Assembly: GCF_900177405.1 (NCBI RefSeq)
Contig: NZ_LT840185.1
Span: 1,913,501 to 1,977,500, forward strand
Direction: 5' to 3'
DNA: 64,000 bases
Source of the DNA: Allosphingosinicella indica
Lineage (GTDB): Bacteria; Pseudomonadota; Alphaproteobacteria; Sphingomonadales; Sphingomonadaceae
The translations under genes and the position numbers were made by a program. The notes under the pieces were generated by a model that did not search any database, was not told the origin of the DNA, and saw nothing but the letters and a program-made list of their open reading frames with translations. Positions 25,088 to 34,253 of this stretch are shown piece by piece (position 1 is the stretch's first letter; the number at the start of each line of letters is the position of its first letter).

Positions 25088-26842
25088 TCAACGGCTCCAC
25101 GGCACGAGGCGTGTCGTGAAGGAAAGCAGCACGCGGGCGTCGCCGCGGTCGGTCTGGAGGCCGGCGCGCTTCAGCGGCACGGCCAGCGAAAGATCGAGCC
25201 GCGCGCGGTCGCCCCAGGAAGCGCGGACGCCCGCGCCGGCGGAATAGAGACTTTCGGAGCCCGGGATGCCGTCGTCGTTGTTCCAGACGCGCGCGGCGTC
25301 GAAGAAGGCGTAGGGTTGGAAGGCGAGGCTGTTGGCACCCTGCGGCACGATCGCGCCGCCGCGGATTTCCGCCTGCAGCCCGACGCCGCTGTCGCCGACG
25401 ATCGTGCCCGGATCATAGCCGCGGCCGACGGTGTAGTTGCCCGCCGAGAATTCCTCGAACGCATAGAGCGGATCGCCGCTAAACTGTGCGCGCGGCGAAA
25501 GCCAGAAGGAGATTTCGGGCGACACGCGATATTCGGCATAGGCGCTGCCGCGGATCGTGGTGCTGGTCGAATCGCCCGGCACGCGGCTCGGCTGGATGAT
25601 CGCGCCGGGCACGAAGCGCGTCGCGTCGAAGATGTCGAGGCCCTGGCGCAGCTCCAGCGAGCCGCCGGCGCGCCAGCGCGGCGCGGCGATCGAGAAGTTG
25701 CCGGTGCGCCCGATGCTGCCCGGGTCGGTCGCGTCGAAATCGAGCCGGACGAAGGCGACGCGCAATTTGTCGCGGTTCAGCGTCGTACCCAGGATGTCGA
25801 TTTCCTGGTTGATGAAGTCGAGCCCCGCCGCGCCGATCAGATTGCCCTGCTGCGAGCGGACGAACGGATAGCTCATCTCCGCGGTGGCGAGCAGGGTGCG
25901 CGATTTGATGTCGAGCGCCGGATTGCCGCTCGGGTCGGTCCACGCATAGGTGAAGCGCCCGGCCAGCCGCAGCCCGTCCGGCCCGATGCCGAATTCGTGG
26001 GCGAGCTGGAGCACCTGCTGCTCCTCGAAATCGGCGGTCGAGAAGAAGCCGATCGTGGTGCGGTCGCCAAGCCCCGTGAGGCCGTTGAACTGGGCACGCA
26101 GCAGCCCGCCGAAACGGCCGACGTCGCGCGATCCGTAATTCTGGACGTTGAAGTCCACTTCCACCGGCGTGTAGGCGACCGCGACTTCGGCGACGACTTC
26201 GCCGGGCTGGGTGCCCGCCGGGCGCAGCGTCATGCGGATGTCGTATCCCGGCATGTCGCGGGCGAGCAGCAGGTAGCGCTCCGCCTCGCGCTCGTTGAAC
26301 ACCGGCATGTCCTTGATCGCATCGAGGAAACCGGCGATCCGCCCTTCCGACCGGCCCGCGTCGCCGCGCACCTGCACCTGCACGATCTTCGCCATCAGCA
26401 CATCGAAGCGGACGTTGCCGTTCTCGATCTCCTGCGGCGGCACCTGCACCGCGGCGAGATAGCCCTCGCGGCGGAGGATGGTCGCGGCGCGGTCGCGGAT
26501 TTCGCAAACTGTCGCGATCGGCACCGTCTGGCCGACATATTCGGCATAGGCCGGGCGCAGCAGCTCGGGCGGGACGCCGGCGAGCTGGTTGAAGCTCACG
26601 TCGCGCACGGTGAAGCTGATGTTCTGATAGTCGGGCGCGGCGAGCGGGCAGGGCGCGCGTTCGACATCGCCTTCCACCGTCAGCCGCGTGCGCGGTGCTT
26701 CGGTCGGACGGAACTCGGTGCGCTCGACCTCTTCGCGCGTCGGCGCGAGATTCCCGGGGACGGCCTGCGCCATCAGCGGCGACGCGACGGAGGCCATCGC
26801 GGCGGCAAGAACCAAGGCCTTCGGCCGGCGCACAAACTTCAT
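25088..26842 (-). CDS. Two-partner-secretion outer-membrane transporter (TpsB, ShlB/FhaC/HecB family)
   Basis: The 584-residue product has a signal peptide (MKFVRRPKALVLAAAMAS...PLMAQA). A POTRA region follows at about residues 60-200, with IRDRAATILRREGYLAAVQVP, then a 16-strand-type barrel. The conserved loop-6 motif appears as VGRGYDPG. The family exports its partner exoprotein through the barrel after recognition by the POTRA domains. The partner is the TpsA gene, which begins right after this stop. ATG at 26842 follows GGGGAGGTGGGG. The open frame extends 52 codons upstream but without a signal peptide at that end. Confidence 0.93.
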   Translation of the reverse strand: MKFVRRPKALVLAAAMASVASPLMAQAVPGNLAPTREEVERTEFRPTEAPRTRLTVEGDVERAPCPLAAPDYQNISFTVRDVSFNQLAGVPPELLRPAYAEYVGQTVPIATVCEIRDRAATILRREGYLAAVQVPPQEIENGNVRFDVLMAKIVQVQVRGDAGRSEGRIAGFLDAIKDMPVFNEREAERYLLLARDMPGYDIRMTLRPAGTQPGEVVAEVAVAYTPVEVDFNVQNYGSRDVGRFGGLLRAQFNGLTGLGDRTTIGFFSTADFEEQQVLQLAHEFGIGPDGLRLAGRFTYAWTDPSGNPALDIKSRTLLATAEMSYPFVRSQQGNLIGAAGLDFINQEIDILGTTLNRDKLRVAFVRLDFDATDPGSIGRTGNFSIAAPRWRAGGSLELRQGLDIFDATRFVPGAIIQPSRVPGDSTSTTIRGSAYAEYRVSPEISFWLSPRAQFSGDPLYAFEEFSAGNYTVGRGYDPGTIVGDSGVGLQAEIRGGAIVPQGANSLAFQPYAFFDAARVWNNDDGIPGSESLYSAGAGVRASWGDRARLDLSLAVPLKRAGLQTDRGDARVLLSFTTRLVPWSR

Positions 26843-27139
26843 CCCCACCTCCCCGGCCGGAGGGTCCGCGGCACCGGAAGGGGCGGAGGGTACGGGAACG
26901 CCGTCAGGCGCCCGGCACCCGTCCTTGCCGTCCAGGCAATCGAACGCGCTCGCGAGCCAAAACCACCACGCCGGGCGACCGCGCCGCCCTTCCATCATTG
27001 CATGAGGATGCGGACCTTAGGCCGTCATCCCGGTAATCCCACCCAAGGCAAACCCATGGAATCGCAGGGCCGCCGAAGTATTGCCGGACCTATCAGCGCC
27101 TTGCCCTGCGGACAATCGCTAATAGGCCCTTAACCCTGT
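26843..27139. other. Intergenic region upstream of TpsB
   Basis: These 297 bases separate the FecR-like and TpsB genes in the otherwise tight operon, so an internal promoter or processing site is possible. A TTGCC-gtcca-GGCAA hairpin occurs at about 26922-26940, and a degenerate palindrome fragment (CCGTCATCCCGGTAATCCC) lies near 27022. No gene is visible. Confidence 0.4.
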
Positions 27140-27862
27140 TCACCCGCTCGGCGTGGCAGCGTCCCCGGGGACGCGCGCCGTCTCGATCAGCGTGTCGAGT
27201 TGCCCTTTGCACTCGTTGCGGATCAGCGACTCGGCGATGCGGTCGAGCTCGGCCGGCTTGGTCGGCGGCACCGTCTTGAAGGTGACGGTGGTCGCCTGCG
27301 CGGCGCCGGGCCAGCTCAGCTTGTAGGTCGCGCCGTCGCGCGGCGCGACGTCGGCCGGCCACGCGATCGCGGACTGGCCCGCCGCCCAGTCGAGCGTCTT
27401 CGATTTGCCGCCGCTCGCCACGGTCAGGCGGGTCGGCGTCGCGGCATTGGCGCGCCACAGCATGATCCGCGCCGGATCCTGCATGCACACGTTGCTGCTC
27501 TTGGTGACGTCGATGTGCCAGAGCGACGGCGCAAGCGCGGTGGCGCTTGCCGATCCGACGCTCCGGACGGCGCCGATGCGCGCGCGGGGCTTCGGCGTGC
27601 TGCTCGCCATCACCACGGCCTGCGAAGGCGCGCCGGCGGGCGTGAACGTGCCCGGTCCGCGCAGCGTGCGCGTGCCGCGCTGGTCGAGCACGACCAATTG
27701 GTCGTTCGCCGCCAGCGTGATCTTGGCATTGTCGGCAAGCTGGCGCCCGGCCGGGAAATTCTTCGCGGACGGGCCGGTGGCGCGCACGACGAGAACCTCG
27801 GCGGTGGCTGCGGTTGCGCCGGACCCGATGAGGGCGGCGATTATGAGATGACGCATCTTCAT
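27140..27862 (-). CDS. Exported protein with FecR-like domain
   Basis: The 240-residue product has a cleavable signal peptide (MKMRHLIIAALIGSGATAATAE), so it should be periplasmic or surface exposed. The region LADNAKITLAANDQLVVLDQRGTRTLRGPGTF matches the small FecR-type beta domain. Two cysteines, in NVCMQ and NECKG, could form a disulphide. There is no transmembrane anchor or peptidoglycan-binding motif. Its ATG starts one base after the cyclase stop, so translation is probably coupled. FecR-like domains often sit beside CHASE2 cyclases, possibly as periplasmic ligands or partners of the sensor domain. The function is unknown. Confidence 0.72.
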   Translation of the reverse strand: MKMRHLIIAALIGSGATAATAEVLVVRATGPSAKNFPAGRQLADNAKITLAANDQLVVLDQRGTRTLRGPGTFTPAGAPSQAVVMASSTPKPRARIGAVRSVGSASATALAPSLWHIDVTKSSNVCMQDPARIMLWRANAATPTRLTVASGGKSKTLDWAAGQSAIAWPADVAPRDGATYKLSWPGAAQATTVTFKTVPPTKPAELDRIAESLIRNECKGQLDTLIETARVPGDAATPSG

Positions 27863-27863
27863 A

Positions 27864-29894
27864 TCATTTGGACCCCAAGACAAAGTGACCTCCCGGTCCG
27901 GCTTCCCGGACACGATACACGAAATTGGCCAGCGCCGCATCATCGGGCTGGCTGGCGGAAAGGCTTTCCAGCTCGGAAAGCGCGGCGGCGTCGCCGCCGT
28001 CATAGCGCTGCCACAGCGCGTTGATCTTCTCGCGGAGCGCGCTGTCCATTTGCGGGACAGGTTCCCACACCGCCACCGGCGTCGCGCGGCCCGAAAGGAC
28101 GATGCGGCCCATCGGGCGGAAGATGTCCGCACCCGACTCGCGCTTCGCCTCATCGCTGACCAGCACGGTGGTCTTCAGATATTTGTTGGCCGATTCCAGC
28201 CGCGCTGCGGTGTTCATACCATCGCCCAGCGCGGTATATTGGATGCGTCCCTCGCCGCCGAAATTGCCGACCACCGCTTCGCCGCGGTGCAGCCCGACGC
28301 GGGTGCAGCCGATCTTGGGCAGCTCCGGCCCGGCCGATCGCGCGAAGGCTTCGCCGGCCTCGAACATCTCCACCGCCGCGCGGCAGGCGCGGTCGGCATC
28401 GTCGGGCCGCTCGATCGGCGCGCCCCAGAAGGCTACCACCGCGTCGCCGACGAACTTGTCGATCGTCCCGCCGTGCTTGAGGACGGTGTCGCTCATCACG
28501 TCGAGATACCGGTTGAGAAGGTCGGAAAGCTGCTCAGGCGTGATCGCGTGGCTGAGCTTGGTGAAGCCTTCCAGATCGGTGAACAACGCATAGATCTGCT
28601 TCTTCTCTCCTCGTAGCGCCAGCAGCTCCGGATCCTTCAGGATCTGGGCCGCGATGTCGGCCGGCAGATATTTGCCGAGCGCCGACTGCGCGAAACGCTT
28701 CTGCTCCGATCCGACGGCGCGGGCGGCGGTTCCGACCGCCAGGAAGGCGAGGATCCAGCCGACGCCCCAGCCGAATGCGGGCAGGTCCAGCGTATCGACG
28801 TTGGTGGTCGCGAGATAAAAGGGCAGCGCGACGAAAAAAGCCAATTGGCCGACAAAGGCGACGCCGAGTTTCCACCCGCGCATTTCGAGGAGGCTGGTGA
28901 GCGCGCCCGCCGCGACCACGCCCAGCGCCGCGATCCACAGAGCCCAGCCGGGGATCGGCTGCGGCATCCGCCCGTCGAGCATCTGCGCGAGCAGCCGCGC
29001 GTGCACCTCCAGCCCCTTCATGAATTCGCCGGTCTGGCGGGTGAGGGGGGTCTGATAATCGTCGAGGTCCTGGATATCGCCGCCGATCAGCACGTAGCGC
29101 CCTTCGATCTGAGCGCGCATCGCCGGCGCCAGTTCGCTCGCGAAGAGGTCGATCGGCAGCCGCGAGATCACCGGATATTCGGGGCTCTTGGGCTGCGGGA
29201 AATGGATCGCGCCGCGATAGGCGCGGAATGCCTCGTGCCCCGGCGCCAGCGCATTGGCGAAGAGCGGCGGCAGCGATGCCGGCTGGTCGGGCCAGCGGCG
29301 GATGACATTGTCGCCGTCCGGCTGCAGCATGATGCTCGTCGGCCGCACCGGTCCCGGCGCCGACTGTTTCAGGAAGCCGGTCAGGAATTCCTCCTGCCAC
29401 ACGCGCATGTAATCGGGGTTGGTCGCGTTCGAGGCGAAGGCAAGGTAAGTCGGCGTCTTGAGCTGGCGGAAGGTCTCCAGCAGCAGCGAGTCTTCCTCCT
29501 GCGGCTGGTCGATCAAGATGTCGATGCCGATCGCCTTGGGATTCATCGCGTCGATCGCGCGCAGCGCGTCGGCCAGCATCTTGCGGTCGAGCGGCGATCG
29601 CTTGGCAACCGCTTCCAGCGTCTCGTCGGTATAGACGACCATCACCATCCGCTCGTCCTGCGCGACGCGCGGCGCCGCGCGGTCCACGCGCCAGTCGTAG
29701 AGCGCGCGCTCGGCATCGACGGTCAGCGGCAGCGTCCAGCCCTGCCGCGCGACGATCAGCGCGAGCGCAAGGACGATGACGCAGGCGATGAGGCGGACGG
29801 GCCCGATCTGCCCGGCGGTGCGGAGGGTGCGCGACTGCCATCGCGGCATTTTGAGCCGCCCGGTCTTCAGCGCTGGTCCCCCCACCCCGTGCAC
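27864..29894 (-). CDS. CHASE2-domain class III nucleotide cyclase (adenylate cyclase type)
   Basis: The 676-residue protein has one N-terminal helix, a periplasmic CHASE2 sensor (with KAIGIDILIDQP and YVLIGGDIQDLDDY), three closely spaced helices and a cytoplasmic catalytic domain. The catalytic set is complete. Metal-binding Asp residues lie in FTDLEGFTKLS (about residue 437) and KFVGDAVVAFWG (about 480). The Lys of DKFVGD and the N-x-x-x-R of GMNTAARLE are also present. Synthesis of cAMP is most likely, but cGMP cannot be excluded. GTG at 29894 lies 2 bases after the CHAT stop; ATG at 29849 is an alternative start. It lies between the exported CHAT and FecR-like proteins, so its sensor domain faces the same compartment as both. 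Confidence 0.9.
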   Translation of the reverse strand: MHGVGGPALKTGRLKMPRWQSRTLRTAGQIGPVRLIACVIVLALALIVARQGWTLPLTVDAERALYDWRVDRAAPRVAQDERMVMVVYTDETLEAVAKRSPLDRKMLADALRAIDAMNPKAIGIDILIDQPQEEDSLLLETFRQLKTPTYLAFASNATNPDYMRVWQEEFLTGFLKQSAPGPVRPTSIMLQPDGDNVIRRWPDQPASLPPLFANALAPGHEAFRAYRGAIHFPQPKSPEYPVISRLPIDLFASELAPAMRAQIEGRYVLIGGDIQDLDDYQTPLTRQTGEFMKGLEVHARLLAQMLDGRMPQPIPGWALWIAALGVVAAGALTSLLEMRGWKLGVAFVGQLAFFVALPFYLATTNVDTLDLPAFGWGVGWILAFLAVGTAARAVGSEQKRFAQSALGKYLPADIAAQILKDPELLALRGEKKQIYALFTDLEGFTKLSHAITPEQLSDLLNRYLDVMSDTVLKHGGTIDKFVGDAVVAFWGAPIERPDDADRACRAAVEMFEAGEAFARSAGPELPKIGCTRVGLHRGEAVVGNFGGEGRIQYTALGDGMNTAARLESANKYLKTTVLVSDEAKRESGADIFRPMGRIVLSGRATPVAVWEPVPQMDSALREKINALWQRYDGGDAAALSELESLSASQPDDAALANFVYRVREAGPGGHFVLGSK

Positions 29895-29896
29895 GC

Positions 29897-32800
29897 TTAT
29901 TGCGTGCGGAGCACGGGCCGGGCGCCGTCACCCACGATCGCGAAGCCCGACCAGTAATAAGGGTGCGAGGTTGCCGCCTTGTCCATCAGCTCGCGCTGGG
30001 CGATGCGCAGCGCCTCCACCGTGGGCGTGCCCGCGGGTGCCTTGAACAGGCCGCTGATCAGTTCCTCGGTCGCGCCATAATCGTCCGGCGCCGGCCAGTG
30101 GCTGGCGACGACCGAGCGGCCGCCTGCGCCGACGAAGGCGCGGACGAGGCCATCGAGCGCGAAATTGCCGCCGCTGCCGAGGCCCGCCTCGCGCGTCGCC
30201 GCCGCATCCGCCGCGCCCGCGGTGTCGCAGGCGGAGAGGATGACGAGATCGGCGTCGAGCCTCAGGTCGAAGATCTCCTTGAAGGTGAGGAGGCCGTCCG
30301 AAGTGAGGTCGCCCGCCGCGTCGCGTTCGAACGAGGTCAGCAGCGCCGGCTGCGCCGGGCATTCGGGCCGCGGCGCGGTGACCAGCCCGTGGGTCGCGAA
30401 GTGGAGGATGCGATATTGCGAGAAATCGCGCTGCTTGCGGATCGCCTCGTCGGTAAACTGATCGCCGGTGATGAGCTGCGCCTCGTTCGCGCCGATGATG
30501 CCCTGCGCGGTGCGCAGCTCGCGCGCCGAGATCGGGTTGTTCCAGCCCGCGAGCGGCCACGAGCAATCGACCAGCGCATTGCTGCCGCGCGCCGGCGCGG
30601 AGGTCAGCCGCACGACCGGCGGCACCGGCGTGTTCTGGCCGAGCCCCAGATATTCGAGCTTGGCCGACGAGGCGGGGACGCCGCGCACGTCACGGAAGGC
30701 GCGCGCCGACACCGCGGTCGAGATGTCGTGATCGCGGCCCAGCCAGGCGACGCCGCGGAAATCGAAATCGTCGCGCGGCGCGGCCTTGGCATAGGTCGCA
30801 AGGCTCGCATCGTCGGTGACGAGCAGGTTCGGCGGCAGCTTCAGCATCGCGCCCGCGGGCTCGAAGATGATGTGCTTGGCACTGGTCAGTTTGGGCGCCA
30901 GCGGGCCGAACAGATCGACATAGAGCTTACGCGATGCGGCGAGGTCGAACGGGTAGGTGTAGGTCTGCCCGTCGCGGTCGAGCGCGATCGTGCCGCGGAT
31001 TGTGTCCACCGCCGTCTCGAGCTGCGCGGCGGAGATCGGCGCGCGATAGACCGCGGCGTCGGAAGGCGTCACCACCATCGTGTAGACCGTCTGGCCCACC
31101 GTCGACATCTTCACATAGGCTTCGTCGGGCCGCATCACCGCGCGCAGGTCCGCCAGCGTCAGCGCCTGTGTTGAGAGCGCCCGGAAGCGCGGGAATTCGG
31201 AGAGCTTGGCCTGGGTGACGGCCTGTGCTTCCTCCAGCGTCTTGAGCTGGTCGGCGAGGCTCAGCACCTGCTGCGGATCGACCGCGCCCGCGGTCGCATC
31301 GTCGGCGTTGAGCCGCGCCAGCTCGACGCGTGCCTGCTCGACCTCGCGGGTGAGGTTGACCGATTGGCGGAAGAGGCGCGCCGCCTCGTCGTCGCCCGCG
31401 CTCAGCTCGCGCGCGAGCACCGCCTGCGTGCTGGCGACGCCGGGGCGCACCAGCGTCTCGCCGGCGAGGAAGAAGTCGTCCGCCAGCTCGGGACGCCGCG
31501 GCACCTCGCGCGCAAGCAGCGCGAAATAAGGCGCCAGCATGTCGCCCGAAACGTTGGTCGAAAGCGCGCCGTCGCCCGCCCGCGACACGATCTCGCGATA
31601 GAGCGCGATCGCCGCCTCGGTCTGCCCGCGCCGCGCGAGATAGGCAGCAAGCCGGGCATTGGCGGCGGCGACCGCGATCGAATTGGGATATTCGATCGCC
31701 AGCACCGCCACCGCCTCGCGCAGCAGCGTCTCGGCCTCGGCATAATCGTTGCGTGCCTCGGCGAGCAGCGAAAGTTCGTTCAGCCCCTGCGAGCGCAGCC
31801 GCGCGATCGAGGTGACGCGGCCTTCGCGGATCGCCATCAGGCTGGCGAGCGCGGCGTTGACCGTGGTGTCCGCCGCGGCGGCATTGCCTTCGATCCGGTC
31901 GATCGTGCCGCGCAGCAGCTCGGCCTGCGCGTCGAGGATCGCCGCGCGCTCCTCGGGCGTCAGGCTCGCCGTCCGCGCGCCCGAAAGCTGCTGCGCGAGC
32001 GGCAGCGAACTGTTGATGATGTCGGCCGCGGCGGGTGTGATCACCGCGTCGCGCGTCGCGGGTCCCGCCGTCGCGGTCATCGCCGGCAGCGGCTGCTGCA
32101 GCAGCGTATCCGCCTCGCCGAACTTGCGCTGGTTCATCAGGTGCAGCGCGCGGAAGTTGCGGCGCAGGCGAAGCTGCACCGGGTCCGACGTCGCATAGCG
32201 CTCGGCCTCGCGGAACAGCGCGTCGGCTTCCTGGAAATTGCCGAGGTTGGAGCGCTGCAGCGCGCGGTTGATCAGGAATTCGCCGATATAGCGCTGGTTG
32301 TCGCCCTCCTGGCTGCGCTCCAGCAGCGTGTCGAAGAACTCCGCCGCTTCGGCATAATTGCCGCTGTTGTTGCGGCGATAGCCTTCGTCGCGCGCCTGAT
32401 CGACGTCGAGCGTCCCGGCCTGGACGCGCGCAAAGGCCGCGGGGTCGCCCACGTCGGTCGCAGCGATGCTGATCTCGCCGGGGACAATCCGGTCGGCGAC
32501 GACGGTGCGCAGGCCCAGCGTCAGCGCGCTGTCATAGCCGGCGAGACCCTCGGCGACATAGACGGTGCGCCCGGCGTCATGCGTATAGACACGATAGCCG
32601 ACTTCGGCGTCGGTGAGCTTGCACTGCTCGCTGGTGACGTTGCGCAGTTCGTCAAAGGCGGTGGTAGTGCCGCCGCCGCCGCATTGTGCGGTCGCGGCGC
32701 GGATCTGCGTCAGCCGAGCGAGCGGATCGCCGCCCGATTTGCGCAGCGCATAGATCCGCCCGACCGGCTTCACCGCGTCGCGGCAGACGATCGAATAGAC

Positions 32801-32977
32801 GCGGTCGAACATCGTCGCGATCGCGGGATCGACGCTCACCGACTGCACCTGGCAGAGCGCATCGCCGCCCGTGCCGAGCCGGAAGCTGTTGTCGAGCGAA
32901 GGGCGCACCGAAGATTGCGCGAGAGCGGGCGCCGCCGTTCCGGCCAGCGCCACAGCCAATATCGTACCGAACCGCAC
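29897..32977 (-). CDS. Exported TPR-CHAT protein (caspase-like peptidase fold)
   Basis: The 1026-residue protein begins with a signal peptide (RFGTILAVALAGTAAPALAQ). Two groups of TPR-like helices follow, for example GNYAEAAEFFDTLLERS and RRGQTEAAIALYREIVSRA. A C-terminal CHAT domain covers about residues 760-1020. The catalytic pair is present: His in LHFATHG (about 860) and Cys in LILSACDTAG shape (about 916). CHAT domains are caspase-like; several are proteases and others have unclear activity. GTG at 32977 is chosen because GGGGAGG precedes it by 6 bases and it puts the signal peptide at the very N-terminus; the frame extends 21 codons upstream. It is the first gene of the TPS operon. Proteolytic processing of TpsA or activation through the FecR/CHASE2 proteins is possible. 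Confidence 0.88.
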   Translation of the reverse strand: MRFGTILAVALAGTAAPALAQSSVRPSLDNSFRLGTGGDALCQVQSVSVDPAIATMFDRVYSIVCRDAVKPVGRIYALRKSGGDPLARLTQIRAATAQCGGGGTTTAFDELRNVTSEQCKLTDAEVGYRVYTHDAGRTVYVAEGLAGYDSALTLGLRTVVADRIVPGEISIAATDVGDPAAFARVQAGTLDVDQARDEGYRRNNSGNYAEAAEFFDTLLERSQEGDNQRYIGEFLINRALQRSNLGNFQEADALFREAERYATSDPVQLRLRRNFRALHLMNQRKFGEADTLLQQPLPAMTATAGPATRDAVITPAAADIINSSLPLAQQLSGARTASLTPEERAAILDAQAELLRGTIDRIEGNAAAADTTVNAALASLMAIREGRVTSIARLRSQGLNELSLLAEARNDYAEAETLLREAVAVLAIEYPNSIAVAAANARLAAYLARRGQTEAAIALYREIVSRAGDGALSTNVSGDMLAPYFALLAREVPRRPELADDFFLAGETLVRPGVASTQAVLARELSAGDDEAARLFRQSVNLTREVEQARVELARLNADDATAGAVDPQQVLSLADQLKTLEEAQAVTQAKLSEFPRFRALSTQALTLADLRAVMRPDEAYVKMSTVGQTVYTMVVTPSDAAVYRAPISAAQLETAVDTIRGTIALDRDGQTYTYPFDLAASRKLYVDLFGPLAPKLTSAKHIIFEPAGAMLKLPPNLLVTDDASLATYAKAAPRDDFDFRGVAWLGRDHDISTAVSARAFRDVRGVPASSAKLEYLGLGQNTPVPPVVRLTSAPARGSNALVDCSWPLAGWNNPISARELRTAQGIIGANEAQLITGDQFTDEAIRKQRDFSQYRILHFATHGLVTAPRPECPAQPALLTSFERDAAGDLTSDGLLTFKEIFDLRLDADLVILSACDTAGAADAAATREAGLGSGGNFALDGLVRAFVGAGGRSVVASHWPAPDDYGATEELISGLFKAPAGTPTVEALRIAQRELMDKAATSHPYYWSGFAIVGDGARPVLRTQ

Positions 32978-33071
32978 CTGCGACCTCCCCACCCCATGTC
33001 GTCTAAATGCATCAACGCCGGACGGGGGCTCCCCAGCCACACCGGCCGCCGGCTCGACTCACCGTCGCCAG

Positions 33072-33099
33072 ACTATGCCGATCCGCGCTGCAAGTCCAA
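33072..33099 (-). promoter_or_regulatory. Possible sigma-70-type promoter for the TPS operon
   Basis: On the minus strand TTGGAC and CATAGT are separated by 16 bases, in the short gap upstream of the CHAT gene. The match to consensus is partial. It would give a leader of about 85 bases. Confidence 0.3.
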
Positions 33100-33116
33100 C
33101 AGGATAGCGGGGCGGC

Positions 33117-34190
33117 TCATCGCGCCGCGGCGCGCTCGGCCTGCCGCCAGGCCAGTTCGGCGAGCGGCTCGAGCCCTTCGGCCATCGCCGCGGCATGCGC
33201 CGAAGCGGCGGTGCCGCGCACCAGCCGCCCCTTGATGCCGTGGACGATCGCCGCCAGCCGGAACATGTTGAAGGCGATGTAGAAGTCGAGATCGGGGATG
33301 CCCGTCCGCCCGGTCCGCGCGCAATAGGCCGCGACATAGTCCGCCTCGCTCGGAATGCCGAGCGCGGCGAGATCGCGCCCTTCGAGCCCGGCGAGGAAGC
33401 CGACCGGCATCCGGTACATCATCAGATGATAGGCGAAGTCGGACAGCGGATGGCCGAGCGTCGACAGCTCCCAGTCGAGCACCGCCAGCACCTTCGGTTC
33501 GGTGGCGTGGAAGATCATGTTGTCGCAGCGGAAATCGCCGTGGATGACGCGCACCTCCTCGTCGTCCTCGTGCGGGATGTTGGCGGGCAGCCATTCGACC
33601 AGCCGGTCCATCGGCGCCACCCGCCCGGCCTCGGCGTCACCCAGATATTGTTTCGACCAGCGGCCGATCTGCCGCTCGAAATAATTGCCGGGCTTGCCAT
33701 AGTCGCCGAGGCCCGCGGCTTCGGGGTCGATCCGGTGCAACGCGGCGATCGTCGCGTTCATCGCATCGAAATAGGCGGCGCGCTCGGCGGCCGGCACTTC
33801 GGGGAAATGCGCTTCCCAGAAGATCCGCCCCTCGACCATCTCCATCACGTAGAAGGCGGTGCCGATGATCGACGGGTCTTCGCAAAGCCCCAGCGCGCGC
33901 GCGACCGGAAAGTCCTGCCGACCCAGCGCGTCGATCACCCGATATTCGCGGTCGATGGCGTGCGCGCCGGGCAGCAGCTTGCCTGGCGGCTTGCGCCGCA
34001 TCACATAGGATCGGCCCGGCGTGTCGAGCCGGTAGGTCGGGTTGGACTGGCCGCCCTTGAACTGCCGTACCGTCAGCGGGCCCGCATAGTCCGCGACATG
34101 GTTCTTCAACCATTGGTCCAGAATGGCGTCGTCGAACCGGTGGGCATCGCGGACTTCGGTCGTGCCGCTGTTCTGGGCGCTTCTGTCCAT
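33117..34190 (-). CDS. Aminoglycoside-phosphotransferase-fold kinase, ACAD10/11-type
   Basis: The 357-residue cytoplasmic protein has the kinase-like catalytic loop HGDFRCDN (217-224) and metal-binding DWE (239-241), with an N-terminal FKGGQSNPTY nucleotide region. It is the phosphotransferase family that, in some organisms, is fused or adjacent to acyl-CoA dehydrogenases and phosphorylates 4-hydroxy acids. No acyl-CoA dehydrogenase gene is in reach here, so that role is only a possibility. It is not expected to be an antibiotic resistance enzyme. The gene is on the same strand as, and 139 bases upstream of, the CHAT gene, with a divergent sigma factor on its other side. Confidence 0.85.
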   Translation of the reverse strand: MDRSAQNSGTTEVRDAHRFDDAILDQWLKNHVADYAGPLTVRQFKGGQSNPTYRLDTPGRSYVMRRKPPGKLLPGAHAIDREYRVIDALGRQDFPVARALGLCEDPSIIGTAFYVMEMVEGRIFWEAHFPEVPAAERAAYFDAMNATIAALHRIDPEAAGLGDYGKPGNYFERQIGRWSKQYLGDAEAGRVAPMDRLVEWLPANIPHEDDEEVRVIHGDFRCDNMIFHATEPKVLAVLDWELSTLGHPLSDFAYHLMMYRMPVGFLAGLEGRDLAALGIPSEADYVAAYCARTGRTGIPDLDFYIAFNMFRLAAIVHGIKGRLVRGTAASAHAAAMAEGLEPLAELAWRQAERAAAR

Positions 34191-34253
34191 CTGGAATCTT
34201 TGTCCTTTTCGGGCGGATCGGAATGAGCCTATCTAAATCCGCAGGGGAGTTCG

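Noticed and set aside
33117-34190. Antibiotic-resistance aminoglycoside kinase
   Set aside because: It has the fold and motifs, but the N-terminus and length fit the acyl-CoA-dehydrogenase-associated branch; no mobile context.
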